From Leadbetterella sp035299025 (GTDB lineage Bacteria; Bacteroidota; Bacteroidia; Cytophagales; Spirosomataceae): a stretch of 64,000 nt of DNA. This document shows, in pieces, positions 25,676 through 34,407 of this stretch. The position numbers were made by a program, and so were the translations under genes. The stretch covers positions 496,001 through 560,000 of the forward strand of contig DATGXK010000007.1 in the NCBI GenBank assembly GCA_035299025.1. The letters are read 5' to 3'. How positions within the stretch are numbered: the first letter of the stretch is position 1; the number at the start of each line of letters is the position of its first letter. The notes beneath the pieces are model-generated. The model was not told the DNA's origin. It worked only from the letters and a program-made list of their open reading frames with translations, and made no database searches.

Positions 25676-26804
25676 TTTTGGCTTCGGCATAACCGGCACT
25701 GGTCGTCATTCCTTTACCGCCTATGCCTGTTCTGATTTCGATATTTTCTGAAATTTTGTATTCAAAAATCCCATCGGGATGTTGGGCATAATAGCCTGCC
25801 CAAGTTTGTGCATAACTGTTTCTTGGAATATTCAGAATCAATTCTGCCTCGTTTTTCATGAGGTCGTTGATATAATCACTTACGCCCAAGCCTAGATTTT
25901 CCACTTCATTCATGGCTGCGTATTCGTGCGAGTCGCCCACTATGATGCTACCGTCGGGCAATTGCTTAAAAAGGATGTGAATACCCCATTTTTTGAGTTC
26001 TAGTAAATGATCTGGCGTTTTGAGTTTCGCAAACGATGGACATTCCTCAAAAGATTCGTATCGTCTGATAGTGAGGCCGGTAAGTATGTTGGCTTTTAGG
26101 TTAAACTGTTTCAAAGGCAGCGTTTTCATCATCTGCAATTTGCTCACTATCAAGCCACTGTTTTGGTATATTTCTGGAAACAATAGATTGAAAACATAAC
26201 CGCTACAAATGATTGTTTTCTCCGCCAAAAATTCTTCTCTGCTGGCTGTTTCAACTTTTACTTTTCCGTTTTGTTCTTCCACATTTATAACGGCGGTGTG
26301 GTTTTTGTAGTCAACACCCAATTTCTCTACACAGTAATCTATCAGTTTGTAAATAAACTCTGATGAGTTTACGCTGTATTCTTTTGGGTAAAAAATGGAG
26401 CCTTCGATATAGTCTGAGTTTATGTCTGGAAACAACACCTTGGTAGCTGTTTTAGTTAGAATCTCTTGTGAGTAGCCAGCTTTATTGTGTAGTTTAGCTA
26501 CCTCATTTATTAAATTCAACTCATCTTGGTCTGACGCGATGTACACACTGCCGTTTTTTACCAAGGTAAAGTCACTTTCGGCTTGTAGTTCGTCAAAAAT
26601 CTCCAAACTTCTGATGCCGAACTTTTGCCAGGAATCATCTAAGCCGGAAGGAACCACCTGACCGAAGTTTTGAATGGTGCTGCCTACCGGTCGGTTGTCT
26701 TTTTCGAGTAAAAGGACTTTTTTGCCTATTTTGGCTGCATGAAATGCATGGAAAGTGCCCATAATACCTGCACCAACTATTATTAGGTCGTATTTTTTCA
26801 TCAT
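25656..26804 (-). CDS. FAD-dependent oxidoreductase, TIGR03364-like (phosphonate-associated)
   Basis: 382 residues of the DAO family: dinucleotide-binding IIVGAGIMGTFHAFHAAKIGKKVLLLEKD at the N-terminus, FAD-contact GSTIQNFGQVVPSG, and C-terminal GIGGKGMTTSAGYAEA. The N-F-G-Q-V-V motif and the pairing with a PhnX-like hydrolase match TIGR03364, found in phosphonate-degradation neighbourhoods. It likely oxidises an amine next to the phosphonate, for example an N-alkylated aminoethylphosphonate, to an aldehyde. Substrate inferred. It overlaps the upstream hydrolase gene by 4 nt. Confidence 0.88.
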   Translation of the reverse strand: MMKKYDLIIVGAGIMGTFHAFHAAKIGKKVLLLEKDNRPVGSTIQNFGQVVPSGLDDSWQKFGIRSLEIFDELQAESDFTLVKNGSVYIASDQDELNLINEVAKLHNKAGYSQEILTKTATKVLFPDINSDYIEGSIFYPKEYSVNSSEFIYKLIDYCVEKLGVDYKNHTAVINVEEQNGKVKVETASREEFLAEKTIICSGYVFNLLFPEIYQNSGLIVSKLQMMKTLPLKQFNLKANILTGLTIRRYESFEECPSFAKLKTPDHLLELKKWGIHILFKQLPDGSIIVGDSHEYAAMNEVENLGLGVSDYINDLMKNEAELILNIPRNSYAQTWAGYYAQHPDGIFEYKISENIEIRTGIGGKGMTTSAGYAEAKIRQLFR

Positions 26805-27517
26805 AGTATGTAACTTTTAAGCTCCGACAAATCAGCTAAAAGCCCGTCATTGGGATATACTTCGAGTTGAGTTCGACTATGTGTCCCATTACAAACACCG
26901 AGACTTAAACCTATACCAGCACTTTTACCTGATTGCAAATCTGACGGCGTATCACCGATGTTGATGACATTCTTTAGGTCATTTATACCAAAGGTTTTTA
27001 CTGCTTTGAGGATCATGTCGGGCTGTGGTCTCCCTTTTTCTACTTCGTCAGAAGCTATCGATAAGTCGATAATTCCTTTTCCAGACTTATTAAAGTATTC
27101 TTCATTAAGGCCACTAAGCCAACCCAGTTTGTTAAGAATGATGTTGGTTACTTTTCTGTAAAAACCTGTTGTTAGGGCTATTTTTATATTGTGTGCTTTT
27201 AGATACTCAAATATTTCAAGGCAGTGTTCGGTGGGTAAAATGGTGTGGTTGAGGTAATGTTCTTCTAAAATTCTTGTAAAGTTTTCATAGCTATATTGTA
27301 CGTTTTTAACAAAATCTGTGTGCTTTTCGCCTATTTTTTCATTCCAAAGCATTCTGAATACTTCTATTTTTGAATAGCCCTGAAGGGCTAATATTCTTTC
27401 TTCGGTGACATCTAAGTTGGTGAATTTACATGCTTGAGCAAAGCATGTTTCTACTTCTTTTTGGTCTCTGACAGTTGTGCCTGCCATGTCAAATATGACG
27501 AGTTCTATGTTGTTCAT
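26801..27517 (-). CDS. Phosphonatase-like HAD hydrolase (TIGR03351-like)
   Basis: 238 residues, HAD superfamily: DMAGTT (10-15) with nucleophile D10 and the Ala/Gly variant typical of phosphonoacetaldehyde hydrolases, TTGFYRK as motif II, and NIGDTPSDLQSGKSAG as motif IV. In the cap domain LQGYSKIEVFRM places K50 where PhnX keeps its Schiff-base lysine, by hand alignment. The product of the FAD enzyme could be its substrate, giving phosphate. First gene of a two-gene leftward operon. Confidence 0.9.
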   Translation of the reverse strand: MNNIELVIFDMAGTTVRDQKEVETCFAQACKFTNLDVTEERILALQGYSKIEVFRMLWNEKIGEKHTDFVKNVQYSYENFTRILEEHYLNHTILPTEHCLEIFEYLKAHNIKIALTTGFYRKVTNIILNKLGWLSGLNEEYFNKSGKGIIDLSIASDEVEKGRPQPDMILKAVKTFGINDLKNVINIGDTPSDLQSGKSAGIGLSLGVCNGTHSRTQLEVYPNDGLLADLSELKSYIL

Positions 27518-27722
27518 TTTGTTTTTTTACCGCTAGGTCGCTACGACGCAATGGGACAATGTTTTATCTTAAGACTGGTTGTTCTATTTTTTGCAAAAGT
27601 ATAGTAATGGATTTTTCTGGAGGTTAAGGGAATATTAAATTATGATGGTTTTGTTTAATCTCCACTCTGAAAATAATCATTTAACATCCACTTAATGATT
27701 TGGTTATTTTGGGTTCGGAATT

Positions 27723-28655
27723 TTGCAAAAAAAACGAATGCAAAGACGTGGCCTTTTAAAAAGTCTTGGACTGCTCACCGGTGGATTGGTTTTACCGAAA
27801 GAATTATTAGCCCAAGACACCCCTATAAATAAATCCATTCGAATAGCTCACATTACGGATACGCACATTCAGCCGCACATTGGTGCCGCCAAAGGTTTCG
27901 AGAAATGCCTTCATCACATTCAGAATTCAGAGCAGAAAGTCGACTTTGTCATTAACGGCGGAGATGCCATCATGGGTTCGCATCATGCCTCTTCCAACAG
28001 TATCTCCAAACAATGGGAATTGTTCAAAAGTGTAATAAATTCAGAGAATAAGCTGCCCGTTTACAATTGCGTGGGCAACCATGATATCTATCGAAAAAAA
28101 GACGATTTGCCAGGTTTTGAAGACGGCAAGAAGGAAGCCATGGATCATTTCGGAATGGATAAAACGTATTACGCCTTCCATGCCGCCAACTGGAAAGTGA
28201 TAGTTTTGGATAGCGTTCAAGGCAAATTGAATTTGAAAGGTTACCAAGGCAAAATTGACGAGCAGCAACTCGATTGGCTCATAAATCAACTCAAAGAAAC
28301 GCCAAAAGAAACCCATATTCTGATAGTTTCGCATATTCCTATTTTGTCTGCTTGTGTGTTTTTGGACGGCAAAAACTTCAAAAATGGTGAATGGCGTGTG
28401 CCCGAAACCTGGATGCACTCCGATACCGAAGAGTTGGTGGAGCTTTTCGCCAATTATCCCAATATCAAACTGGCCATCAGCGGGCACATTCACCTGACTG
28501 ACAGGATTGAGTACAATCAGATAACGTATTGCTGCAACGGTGCCGTCAGTGGCAACTGGTGGATGGGCAATTATAAGCAAACCAAACCAGGCTACGCCAT
28601 TGTTGATTTATACGAGGATGGTACTTTTGAGAATCGATATTTGAGTTATTCTTAA
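27723..28655 (+). CDS. Calcineurin-like metallophosphoesterase with Tat-type signal
   Basis: 310 residues. RRGLLKSLGLLTGGLVLPKELLAQ is a twin-arginine signal, so the enzyme is exported folded. Metal ligands appear in order: HITDTHI, NGGDAIMGS, CVGNHDIY, VSHIPIL and SGHIHLTDR. The start may be TTG at 27723 or the ATG six codons later. The sequence at the start (TTTTGCAAAAAAAAC) is nearly the same as at the DUF5690 start. It probably releases phosphate from phosphate or phosphonate esters in the periplasm. Confidence 0.9.
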   Translation: MQKKRMQRRGLLKSLGLLTGGLVLPKELLAQDTPINKSIRIAHITDTHIQPHIGAAKGFEKCLHHIQNSEQKVDFVINGGDAIMGSHHASSNSISKQWELFKSVINSENKLPVYNCVGNHDIYRKKDDLPGFEDGKKEAMDHFGMDKTYYAFHAANWKVIVLDSVQGKLNLKGYQGKIDEQQLDWLINQLKETPKETHILIVSHIPILSACVFLDGKNFKNGEWRVPETWMHSDTEELVELFANYPNIKLAISGHIHLTDRIEYNQITYCCNGAVSGNWWMGNYKQTKPGYAIVDLYEDGTFENRYLSYS

Positions 28656-28745
28656 AATTTTGTCTTATTTTAGACACTGTCAATTCAATCCCTTTTTTAA
28701 GAAACATATATGCAAAGTTTTAGACATACTAGAATCATTATTTCT

Positions 28746-28769
28746 TTGCGTCTCTGCGACTTTGCGTGA
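28746..28769 (+). repeat. Intergenic TTTGCGTC-type short repeat
   Basis: CTTTGCGTCTCTGCGACTTT-type sequence just upstream of the phosphatase gene. Similar CGCAAA/GTCGCAGAG blocks occur at about 40484-40590, upstream of the phnZ-like gene, and a weaker one at about 27529-27552. This degenerate element is familiar from many Bacteroidota intergenic regions. Confidence 0.45.
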
Positions 28770-28781
28770 AAATATAAATAC

Positions 28782-29843
28782 ATGAAAAAAATATTACTTT
28801 TTGTTTTCATTTCTATTCAGTCTTTTAGCCAAAAAACAGAGAACATTTTCCTTATAACTTCTGATGGACTGCGTTGGCAGGATGTTTTTTCAGGTGCCGA
28901 CTCTGCCATTGTTTTTAATAAAACATTCACACCCGATTCTGCAGAAACTGTAAAGGAATTTTGGGCTAAAACTCCTCAAGAAAGAAGAGCAAAGTTTTTG
29001 CCTTTTATATGGAAAACCGTTGCCAGCCAAGGCCAAATTTATGGCAACAGATGGAAGGGGAACTTTATGGATGTAGACAATATTTATAGATTTTCTTACC
29101 CCGGCTACAACGAATTGCTAACTGGCTTTGCTGATGTTGAAATCAATTCTAATGACAAAAATTATAACACGAATGTGACGGTTTTGGAGTATCTCAATAA
29201 TCAACCAAAGTTTAAAGGAAAAGTGGCGGCCTTCAGTACTTGGGATGTATTTCCGTATATCATTAATGACAAAAGGAGTGGTATTCCGGTGAATTCTGGG
29301 CATAAATTGGTGGAAGGGAAGTTATCGCCAAAACAGGAATTACTCAATGAAATCCAACAAATGGCTCCACACGCCAAGGCCGAAAGACACGATTTTATCA
29401 CCTATTTTCAGGCCAAAGAATATGTTGCTTTGAACAAACCAAAGGTGATGTTTATTTCTTTTGACGACACCGACGGCTATGCCCATGCTGGCAAATACAA
29501 AGAATATTTGCATTCTGCTCGAGCTTTTGACAAATACCTGAGCGACCTCTGGAATTACTGCCAGTCGCAACCCCAATACAAAGACAAAACTACGTTTATC
29601 ATCACCACCGACCACGGTAGGGGAGACATCGTAAAGTCGGAATGGACCAGCCATGGCCAGAGAATCAGAGACGCAGCACAGATTTGGATGGCTGTGATTG
29701 GTCCTGATACACTTGCAAAAGGTGAAATTTCTACGAAACAAAATCTTTTCCAAAACCAAATAGCCAAAACTCTGGCGAGTTTATTGGGTTACAATTTTGA
29801 GAACGGAAAAAAGATAGGCAACCAAATAGATGGTGTCAAGTAA
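28782..29843 (+). CDS. Secreted alkaline-phosphatase-superfamily hydrolase
   Basis: 353 residues, signal peptide (about 1-17, IQSFSQ). ITSDGLRWQDVFSG is the N-terminal metal site, FISFDDTDGYAHAGKYKEYLHS the second, and FIITTDHGRGD the third Asp-His site of the alkaline phosphatase/phosphodiesterase superfamily. The nucleophile position is not certain. It resembles periplasmic 2,3-BPG-independent-mutase-like or phosphodiesterase enzymes of Bacteroidota. Follows the metallophosphoesterase gene in the same direction and probably belongs to the phosphorus-acquisition locus. Confidence 0.85.
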   Translation: MKKILLFVFISIQSFSQKTENIFLITSDGLRWQDVFSGADSAIVFNKTFTPDSAETVKEFWAKTPQERRAKFLPFIWKTVASQGQIYGNRWKGNFMDVDNIYRFSYPGYNELLTGFADVEINSNDKNYNTNVTVLEYLNNQPKFKGKVAAFSTWDVFPYIINDKRSGIPVNSGHKLVEGKLSPKQELLNEIQQMAPHAKAERHDFITYFQAKEYVALNKPKVMFISFDDTDGYAHAGKYKEYLHSARAFDKYLSDLWNYCQSQPQYKDKTTFIITTDHGRGDIVKSEWTSHGQRIRDAAQIWMAVIGPDTLAKGEISTKQNLFQNQIAKTLASLLGYNFENGKKIGNQIDGVK

Positions 29844-29941
29844 AGCAATCGGTAGATTTTTTTGGCCTGAAAATCAACTATACACTTAAAGAATTATTAT
29901 TAAGTTCAGAGGCTCTGCCTCTGAATTTCCTCTTGCTCCAT

Positions 29942-30082
29942 CTATTCTACAGGAATAAAGTTCTCTGTTTTTTTAATGACCTCCACTGCCATTTGATGTT
30001 CCACTACACCAATTGGTTTTTCTGGAATGCCCACAAACACCCAAACCTCTCTGATCAATAAATCATCTTCATGTTGGGTTGC
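29942..30082 (-). pseudogene. Possible gene remnant (C-terminal fragment)
   Basis: A 46-codon stretch on the minus strand, reading DLLIREVWVFVGIPEKPIG then VVEHQMAVEVIKKTENFIPVE and a stop, looks like protein sequence but has no upstream start and is cut by a TAA at 30083-30085. I do not recognise the source. It sits in the 400-nt gap before the cysteine-rich gene, which otherwise holds only a small inverted repeat (CAGAGGCTCTGCCTCTG). Confidence 0.3.
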
Positions 30083-30244
30083 TTATCTGTTAATGTGTTG
30101 ATTAGTAAGTACTTGATATTTTTTTTGAGTAATGTATCCGTTTGCTAATTTTTTTAAGAAAAAGTAGATAATTTTCTGTTTTTGCCCAGACAAATATCCA
30201 ATCTTTAGACAAATATTGCTTACCTGATAACCCTTTTTACTGCT

Positions 30245-31705
30245 ATGAAATCAACTTTTCTACTTTTATTTCTATTTTGCTGTTTTAAACTTTATTCTCA
30301 AAATTGTCTACCTGGGTATTACCGAAACGGAAACGATTGTGTACCCTGTGCTGCTGGAAAATATAGCAATGTGGCCGGTGCTGTTTCTGATACAGTCTGC
30401 AAAAAATGCGACAGAGGCACCTATAATCCTGTACCCGGTCAATCCAAATGCCTGCTAAGTCCGCCTGGAGCTTTTGTAAGTACGTTGGAAGCTACAAAGT
30501 TCAATCTTTGTTCTGTTGGTAGTTATCAGGGGAGTTACTCCTCCACCGCATGTGTTCTTAGTCTTCCAGGCTATTACGTACCGTCACCTGGAATGACCAG
30601 ACCTTTACCAGCTCCAGTAGGTTCTTATGTTTCAATAAACGGCGATTCTACCTATCATTTATGTCCTGCTGGTAGATTTTCCGACTCTTTGGCCAGAACC
30701 TTCTGCTTACCTTGTAGCCCTGGTACTTATAATCCTGTATTGGGGCAAAACAAATGTTTGAATGCTCCTCAGGGAGCATTTGTGGCGATGCCGGAGGCAA
30801 CGTCATATCAACTTACTCCCTTGGGTAGATACAATTCTCAATTTGCTTTTACAACAACACTTCCCGCCCCGATTGGCTATTATGCTCCTCATAAAGGAAT
30901 GGTTAATCCCTTACCAGCACCCAAAGGAACCTTTGTTTCTACTGAAGGCGACTCCACATTTCATCTGTGTCCGCCTGGTACATATTCCGATTCCCTGGCC
31001 GCTTCGGCCTGTATTCCTTGTGCCAAAGGATCCTACAGTAGTGGTTATGGTCAAGAAAAGTGCATTAAATCTCCCCTCGGCTCATTCGTAGATTCTTTAG
31101 GTGCTACTGCTTTTAAGTTGAGTCCGCCCGGTATGTATGTAGATAGTATAGGTGCCAAATTTGCCAAGCCGTGCCCCAAGGGGAGTTTCAATAATGCCTA
31201 CGGGCAATCGGGCTGTATTATGGCTCCAACTGGTGCGTTTGTTGATTTTTTAGGAGCTACACAATATAAACTTTGTCCGCCAGGCAAATATAACGACGTT
31301 GTCGGTCAGGACTCTTGTAAATTGTGCAATGCTGGCTCCTTTAATCCTGATTTGGGACAGACACAGTGCTTGCCTTGTGCCACGGGAAAGTTTAGCAATT
31401 TAAAAGGTGCCAGTGCTTGTTTGGACTGTCCCGTTGGGACCTTCAGCAGTTCCATACAAGCTTCGATTTGCCTGCCATGCAACAATTGCAACGACAGCAA
31501 TCCCTTGACGATAGATATTTGTAACCCTTCAACTGGCCTGTGTATGAATTACTCGGCAGGTGCCAAAATGGAAGTAATGGGTTCACTTCAGCTCAAGCCA
31601 TTGCCCGGCCCGCCTCAAAGCCCAACGGAAGGAGCCATTTATTTCGATACCACCACCAAGTCTATTAAAGTATATGATGGCATGGCGTGGTATTCATTGA
31701 AATAG
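30245..31705 (+). CDS. Secreted cysteine-rich repeat protein, GCC2/GCC3 (ephrin-receptor-like) type
   Basis: 486 residues, signal peptide (about 1-19, KLYSQ). Residues 20-430 are tandem repeats of about 22-45 residues built on CPPGxYSDSLAxxxCxPCxxGxYNPxxGQxKCLxxPxGxFV, the pattern of GCC2/GCC3 and TNFR-like modules known mainly from animal and protist proteins. Some copies have lost the cysteines (LPAPIGYYAPHKGMVNPLPAP). The C-terminus (EGAIYFDTTTKSIKVYDGMAWYSLK) is a short beta element seen at the end of fibre and adhesin proteins. Probably a surface or secreted adhesin. No neighbour explains it. Confidence 0.8.
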   Translation: MKSTFLLLFLFCCFKLYSQNCLPGYYRNGNDCVPCAAGKYSNVAGAVSDTVCKKCDRGTYNPVPGQSKCLLSPPGAFVSTLEATKFNLCSVGSYQGSYSSTACVLSLPGYYVPSPGMTRPLPAPVGSYVSINGDSTYHLCPAGRFSDSLARTFCLPCSPGTYNPVLGQNKCLNAPQGAFVAMPEATSYQLTPLGRYNSQFAFTTTLPAPIGYYAPHKGMVNPLPAPKGTFVSTEGDSTFHLCPPGTYSDSLAASACIPCAKGSYSSGYGQEKCIKSPLGSFVDSLGATAFKLSPPGMYVDSIGAKFAKPCPKGSFNNAYGQSGCIMAPTGAFVDFLGATQYKLCPPGKYNDVVGQDSCKLCNAGSFNPDLGQTQCLPCATGKFSNLKGASACLDCPVGTFSSSIQASICLPCNNCNDSNPLTIDICNPSTGLCMNYSAGAKMEVMGSLQLKPLPGPPQSPTEGAIYFDTTTKSIKVYDGMAWYSLK

Positions 31706-32000
31706 AATACCTGAAATACATTTTTGAACTTCATGCGACTCTGGCCGTACGAAGGCTATTGCCTTCGTACGTGTGAAAGGCGGCTTTTAGTCGCCGAATT
31801 AGAATTTGAGCATCAATAAAAGAAAATTGGAATGTCAATTACAAAACCAATAATAGATGTTAACATTACTTCAGCCCCTGCAATAGATTTTACCAAGCAA
31901 AATAGAATTATAGAAATTAATGAATGTTAAAATACACAATGTTTCAATCGGCCAAATACCGTAATACTCGCATACGAAGGTCAGAGCCTTGGCACAGCTG
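31706..32000. other. Intergenic interval with hairpins
   Basis: Contains a perfect 10-bp hairpin GTACGAAGGC-TATT-GCCTTCGTAC (31747-31770), a weaker GGCG...CGCC hairpin right after it, and a short ORF at 31832-31930. The hairpin lacks a T-run but may still end transcription of the cysteine-rich gene. Confidence 0.5.
31832..31930 (+). CDS. Possible 32-residue peptide
   Basis: ATG-started ORF MSITKPIIDVNITSAPAIDF...INEC ending in cysteine. It has no partner genes and no recognised family. It could be chance. Listed because composition is protein-like and the start follows an A-rich stretch. Confidence 0.2.
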   Translation: MSITKPIIDVNITSAPAIDFTKQNRIIEINEC

Positions 32001-32181
32001 GGGGTTTATGCAGGTTGGGAATTAGAATTCCGTCTGCCCATAACCGCTTCTGATTGAAAATATAAAGTTGAATTTAAGAACTAAAGTTGAATGTTGTTTG
32101 TCCTGCCCGAACTGAAGCTGGGATTTGAAAATAGCTGATGTTACAATGTCATGCCCAACTGCATAAAACCCTATGTTGGTG
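31994..32181 (-). repeat. attC-like site A3 (terminal site of array A, degenerate R')
   Basis: Minus strand: R'' CACCAAC (32175-32181) matches the GTTGGTG with which cassette A3 starts (32819-32825). Inner arms GGGTTTTATGCAGTTGGG (32154-32171) and CCCAACCTGCATAAACCCC (32001-32019) pair well. The R' end should read GTT, but only AGCTGTG-like sequence is present, so the array was probably cut here. Confidence 0.7.
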
Positions 32182-32190
32182 ACAGGCTTT

Positions 32191-32484
32191 TTAATGAACC
32201 ACAATCTTGTTTTTCGTCAAAGGGCTTTTAGGATTATAACCGATAACTCCATCCTTGCAAGTTTCGCAAACAAGTCCAAGTTCATTTGCAACCTTATTGT
32301 CTATGTAATCGTGTGTCTTTATACACTTGTCTAAATTCAATTTTTCCTTTAAATTTTCTGTATCCAAGACACAGTCAAAATAAACCCACTCGTTACAATT
32401 GTTACTCCATGCTTTTCCTCTAAAGTTTTCAGCTACAATTTTGTCTTTAATATAATTTTCTAAAACTTGAAGATGGTTGCACAT
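32191..32484 (-). CDS. Cassette A3, second gene: hypothetical protein, 97 aa
   Basis: Acidic-to-neutral soluble protein with CNHLQVLENYIKDKIV at the start and a four-cysteine pattern (C-N-H, C-V-L, C-I-K, CETC). WSNNCNEWVYFDCVLD is a plausible core. It begins 2 nt after the stop of the DUF2695 gene, so the two share one cassette and probably one message. No family recognised. Confidence 0.75.
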   Translation of the reverse strand: MCNHLQVLENYIKDKIVAENFRGKAWSNNCNEWVYFDCVLDTENLKEKLNLDKCIKTHDYIDNKVANELGLVCETCKDGVIGYNPKSPLTKNKIVVH

Positions 32485-32486
32485 AA

Positions 32487-32783
32487 TTATTCAAATTGTT
32501 CTTCAACGTTTGCTAAAATTTCGCAGTCGCAATAACCTCCATGGTCTGCTAACCAATGTAAAATTTCGTTCACATTTTCAATGTTGGATTGCAATAAAAA
32601 TGTATTGGTCAAACTGTTTGTATCATCACAATCTTTGTCACTAAGCAGTGTGTCCAAATGGTCAAATAATTTTTTGAAGTTGTCTCTGCTCATTGGAAGG
32701 CTACTTTCAAACTTCTGGTCTGCCTTATTTTTAAGGTCGTCCATTATTTGCTTTCGCCTTTCTTTTTCGCTCTTGTCTGGCAT
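32487..32783 (-). CDS. Cassette A3, first gene: DUF2695 protein
   Basis: 98 residues. The second half, FDHLDTLLSDKDCDDTNSLTNTFLLQSNIENVNEILHWLADHGGYCDCEILANVEE, matches DUF2695 with its hallmark GGYCDCEILANV. The family has no known function. Cassette start TTGGTGG lies 36 nt upstream of the ATG. Confidence 0.88.
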   Translation of the reverse strand: MPDKSEKERRKQIMDDLKNKADQKFESSLPMSRDNFKKLFDHLDTLLSDKDCDDTNSLTNTFLLQSNIENVNEILHWLADHGGYCDCEILANVEEQFE

Positions 32784-32818
32784 TGTTTAAAATTTGTAGG
32801 GTGTCGCTTTACGCTTGC

Positions 32819-32951
32819 CACCAACGGTTTTAATCTTGGCGAAGGTGGGGTGTAGAATGCACTAAAGTTCAAATTTAGTACAAAAGCTAATAGAAAGTAC
32901 AAATGTTCAATTTAGTACTAAAGCCCCACTTTTGCCAAACCCATGTTGGCG
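32819..32951 (-). repeat. attC-like site A2
   Basis: 133 nt. Minus strand: R'' CGCCAAC (32945-32951), inner arm GGGTTTGGCAAAAGTGGGG, variable loop with AGTACTAAATTGAAC-type repeats, inner arm CCCCACCTTCGCCAAG, and R' GTTGGTG (32819-32825). R'' pairs with the GTTGGCG at the start of its own cassette (34250-34256), as expected for an integron cassette. Confidence 0.85.
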
Positions 32952-32964
32952 GTAGTTTTTTTGA

Positions 32965-34224
32965 CTATGTACATTGCATAATATATCCACTCACTTTTGT
33001 TTTGTCGCACCAAAAAGCATAACAAATTCCGCCACTTCCAAAATAAACTTCTCCATTTTCTATGTCTGGCAAGTCTGTGTCAAGTTGCAGTAAAAAGTCC
33101 ATTTTTTTGTTAGAAATTGGGCAAACTAAAACTTCTGCACTTTGTATCCAAGTTGGTTCGCCTCCAAGTCTAAACAAGTTTTCTCTACTATTTGAACTTC
33201 CCCAACTTTGAAAAGTCCATCTATTTGGTGTTTCAGCTAAACTAATTTCTGTTTCTTTAATTGGTAAATCTGAATAAATGTCAATTTCCTTTGTTTCTCC
33301 AATTTTTGAAGGTTTTCCAAAATTGTCGTGTTGGTAAAATACTGCACCACATTCATTTAACTCTCTAATGTGCATTCCTAATGTAAGACTTGATAGTCCT
33401 GATATTTTAAGTCCCGAAGGAATTTTATCAAAAGTTACTAAATGAATAAAAGGGTTTTTATCATCATCTTGAAGAAAGCCTCCAAATTTATATTTAGTTT
33501 CGTTTGCTTTTAAGTTCCACGTTGGGTGCTTTTTTTTGTTTATGTGAATTGGTCTGTCATCTGAAAAATAGTTTTTGTTGAAGCTAAAATGTCTTACAAT
33601 ACTTTGGCAATAATTTTCTATATTGTCATTCCGCTTTGTAAACCCAACAAGTTCTAAATGAGCCACTAAAAAGTCCTCTAAGTTCTCGTTATCAAAAAGT
33701 TTATTGGTTAGAGCATAGCCATAAGCAAAATTGATAGTTTCTAAATTTCTTGTTTCTAACAAACATCTAAATAGCTTTTGCTTGTCAGTAATATTGGTTT
33801 CCGAACTTATAAGTTTTTCTTTAAAGATTTGAGTTCTATCACTAGATAAATTTCTCCAAGGGTAGTCGGCATAGTAAGTTCTTTCGTTTGGCTTTAATTC
33901 AAATATAAGCTCCAAATAGTTGTGCAACAACTCTGGGAACTGCAAACTTGCATATTCAATTACGCTTTCAGCATTTTCGTTTTTTTGTTTTTTTAGAATT
34001 TCTAATGCAGAATTAATAAGGTCAGCAAATTGGAATTTGTCAATGTAGCTTAAAATGTCGTTGAAAATTGTTGCATTCTTGTCAAAAGATTTAAGGTATT
34101 CTGTTGCAAAATAAAATGTGTCAGTTGAGTTTGTAGTTAAGTCAAATAAACGTTCATAAAGGTTTGGTGTCTGCCAACCGTTATTCTTAAAATCTATTAT
34201 TAATTGTTTCGCTTTTTCTGTCAT
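32965..34224 (-). CDS. Cassette A2: DUF1963 (YwqG-like) protein
   Basis: 419 residues. The N-terminal 200 residues are helical (HEAT-like; LIIDFKNNGWQTPNLYERLFDL). The C-terminal half carries DUF1963 features: GGEPTWIQSAEVLVCPISNKKMDFLLQLDTDLPD followed by FGSGGICYAFWCDKTKVSGYIMQCT. Family function is unknown, and homologues occur in mobile gene cassettes. The whole gene lies between attC A1 and attC A2. Confidence 0.88.
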   Translation of the reverse strand: MTEKAKQLIIDFKNNGWQTPNLYERLFDLTTNSTDTFYFATEYLKSFDKNATIFNDILSYIDKFQFADLINSALEILKKQKNENAESVIEYASLQFPELLHNYLELIFELKPNERTYYADYPWRNLSSDRTQIFKEKLISSETNITDKQKLFRCLLETRNLETINFAYGYALTNKLFDNENLEDFLVAHLELVGFTKRNDNIENYCQSIVRHFSFNKNYFSDDRPIHINKKKHPTWNLKANETKYKFGGFLQDDDKNPFIHLVTFDKIPSGLKISGLSSLTLGMHIRELNECGAVFYQHDNFGKPSKIGETKEIDIYSDLPIKETEISLAETPNRWTFQSWGSSNSRENLFRLGGEPTWIQSAEVLVCPISNKKMDFLLQLDTDLPDIENGEVYFGSGGICYAFWCDKTKVSGYIMQCT

Positions 34225-34249
34225 TGTAGTAGGGTCTCTCTAAAATTAC

Positions 34250-34382
34250 CGCCAACGTTTTGCCGCTTTGCGAAGGCGGGGATTTTTAGCACTAAACTTC
34301 ATTAGATGCACAAAGCTTGGATTAAGCACTTCACTGTCATAGAAGCACGACCCCCCCCGCTTTTGCAAAACGGCTGTTACCA
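34250..34382 (-). repeat. attC-like site A1
   Basis: 133 nt. Minus strand: R'' TGGTAAC (34376-34382), inner arm CCGTTTTGCAAAAGCGGGG, loop, inner arm CCCCGCCTTCGCAAAGCGG, then CAAAACG and R' GTTGGCG (34250-34256). R'' is complementary to the GTTACCA at 35001-35007 that begins cassette A1. Confidence 0.87.
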
Positions 34383-34407
34383 GCTGGGCTTTCTGTCCGT
34401 TGTTGTT

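Noticed and set aside
28041..28580. 179-codon minus-strand ORF inside the metallophosphoesterase gene
   Set aside because: The plus-strand frame has all metallophosphoesterase motifs, so this one is a shadow.
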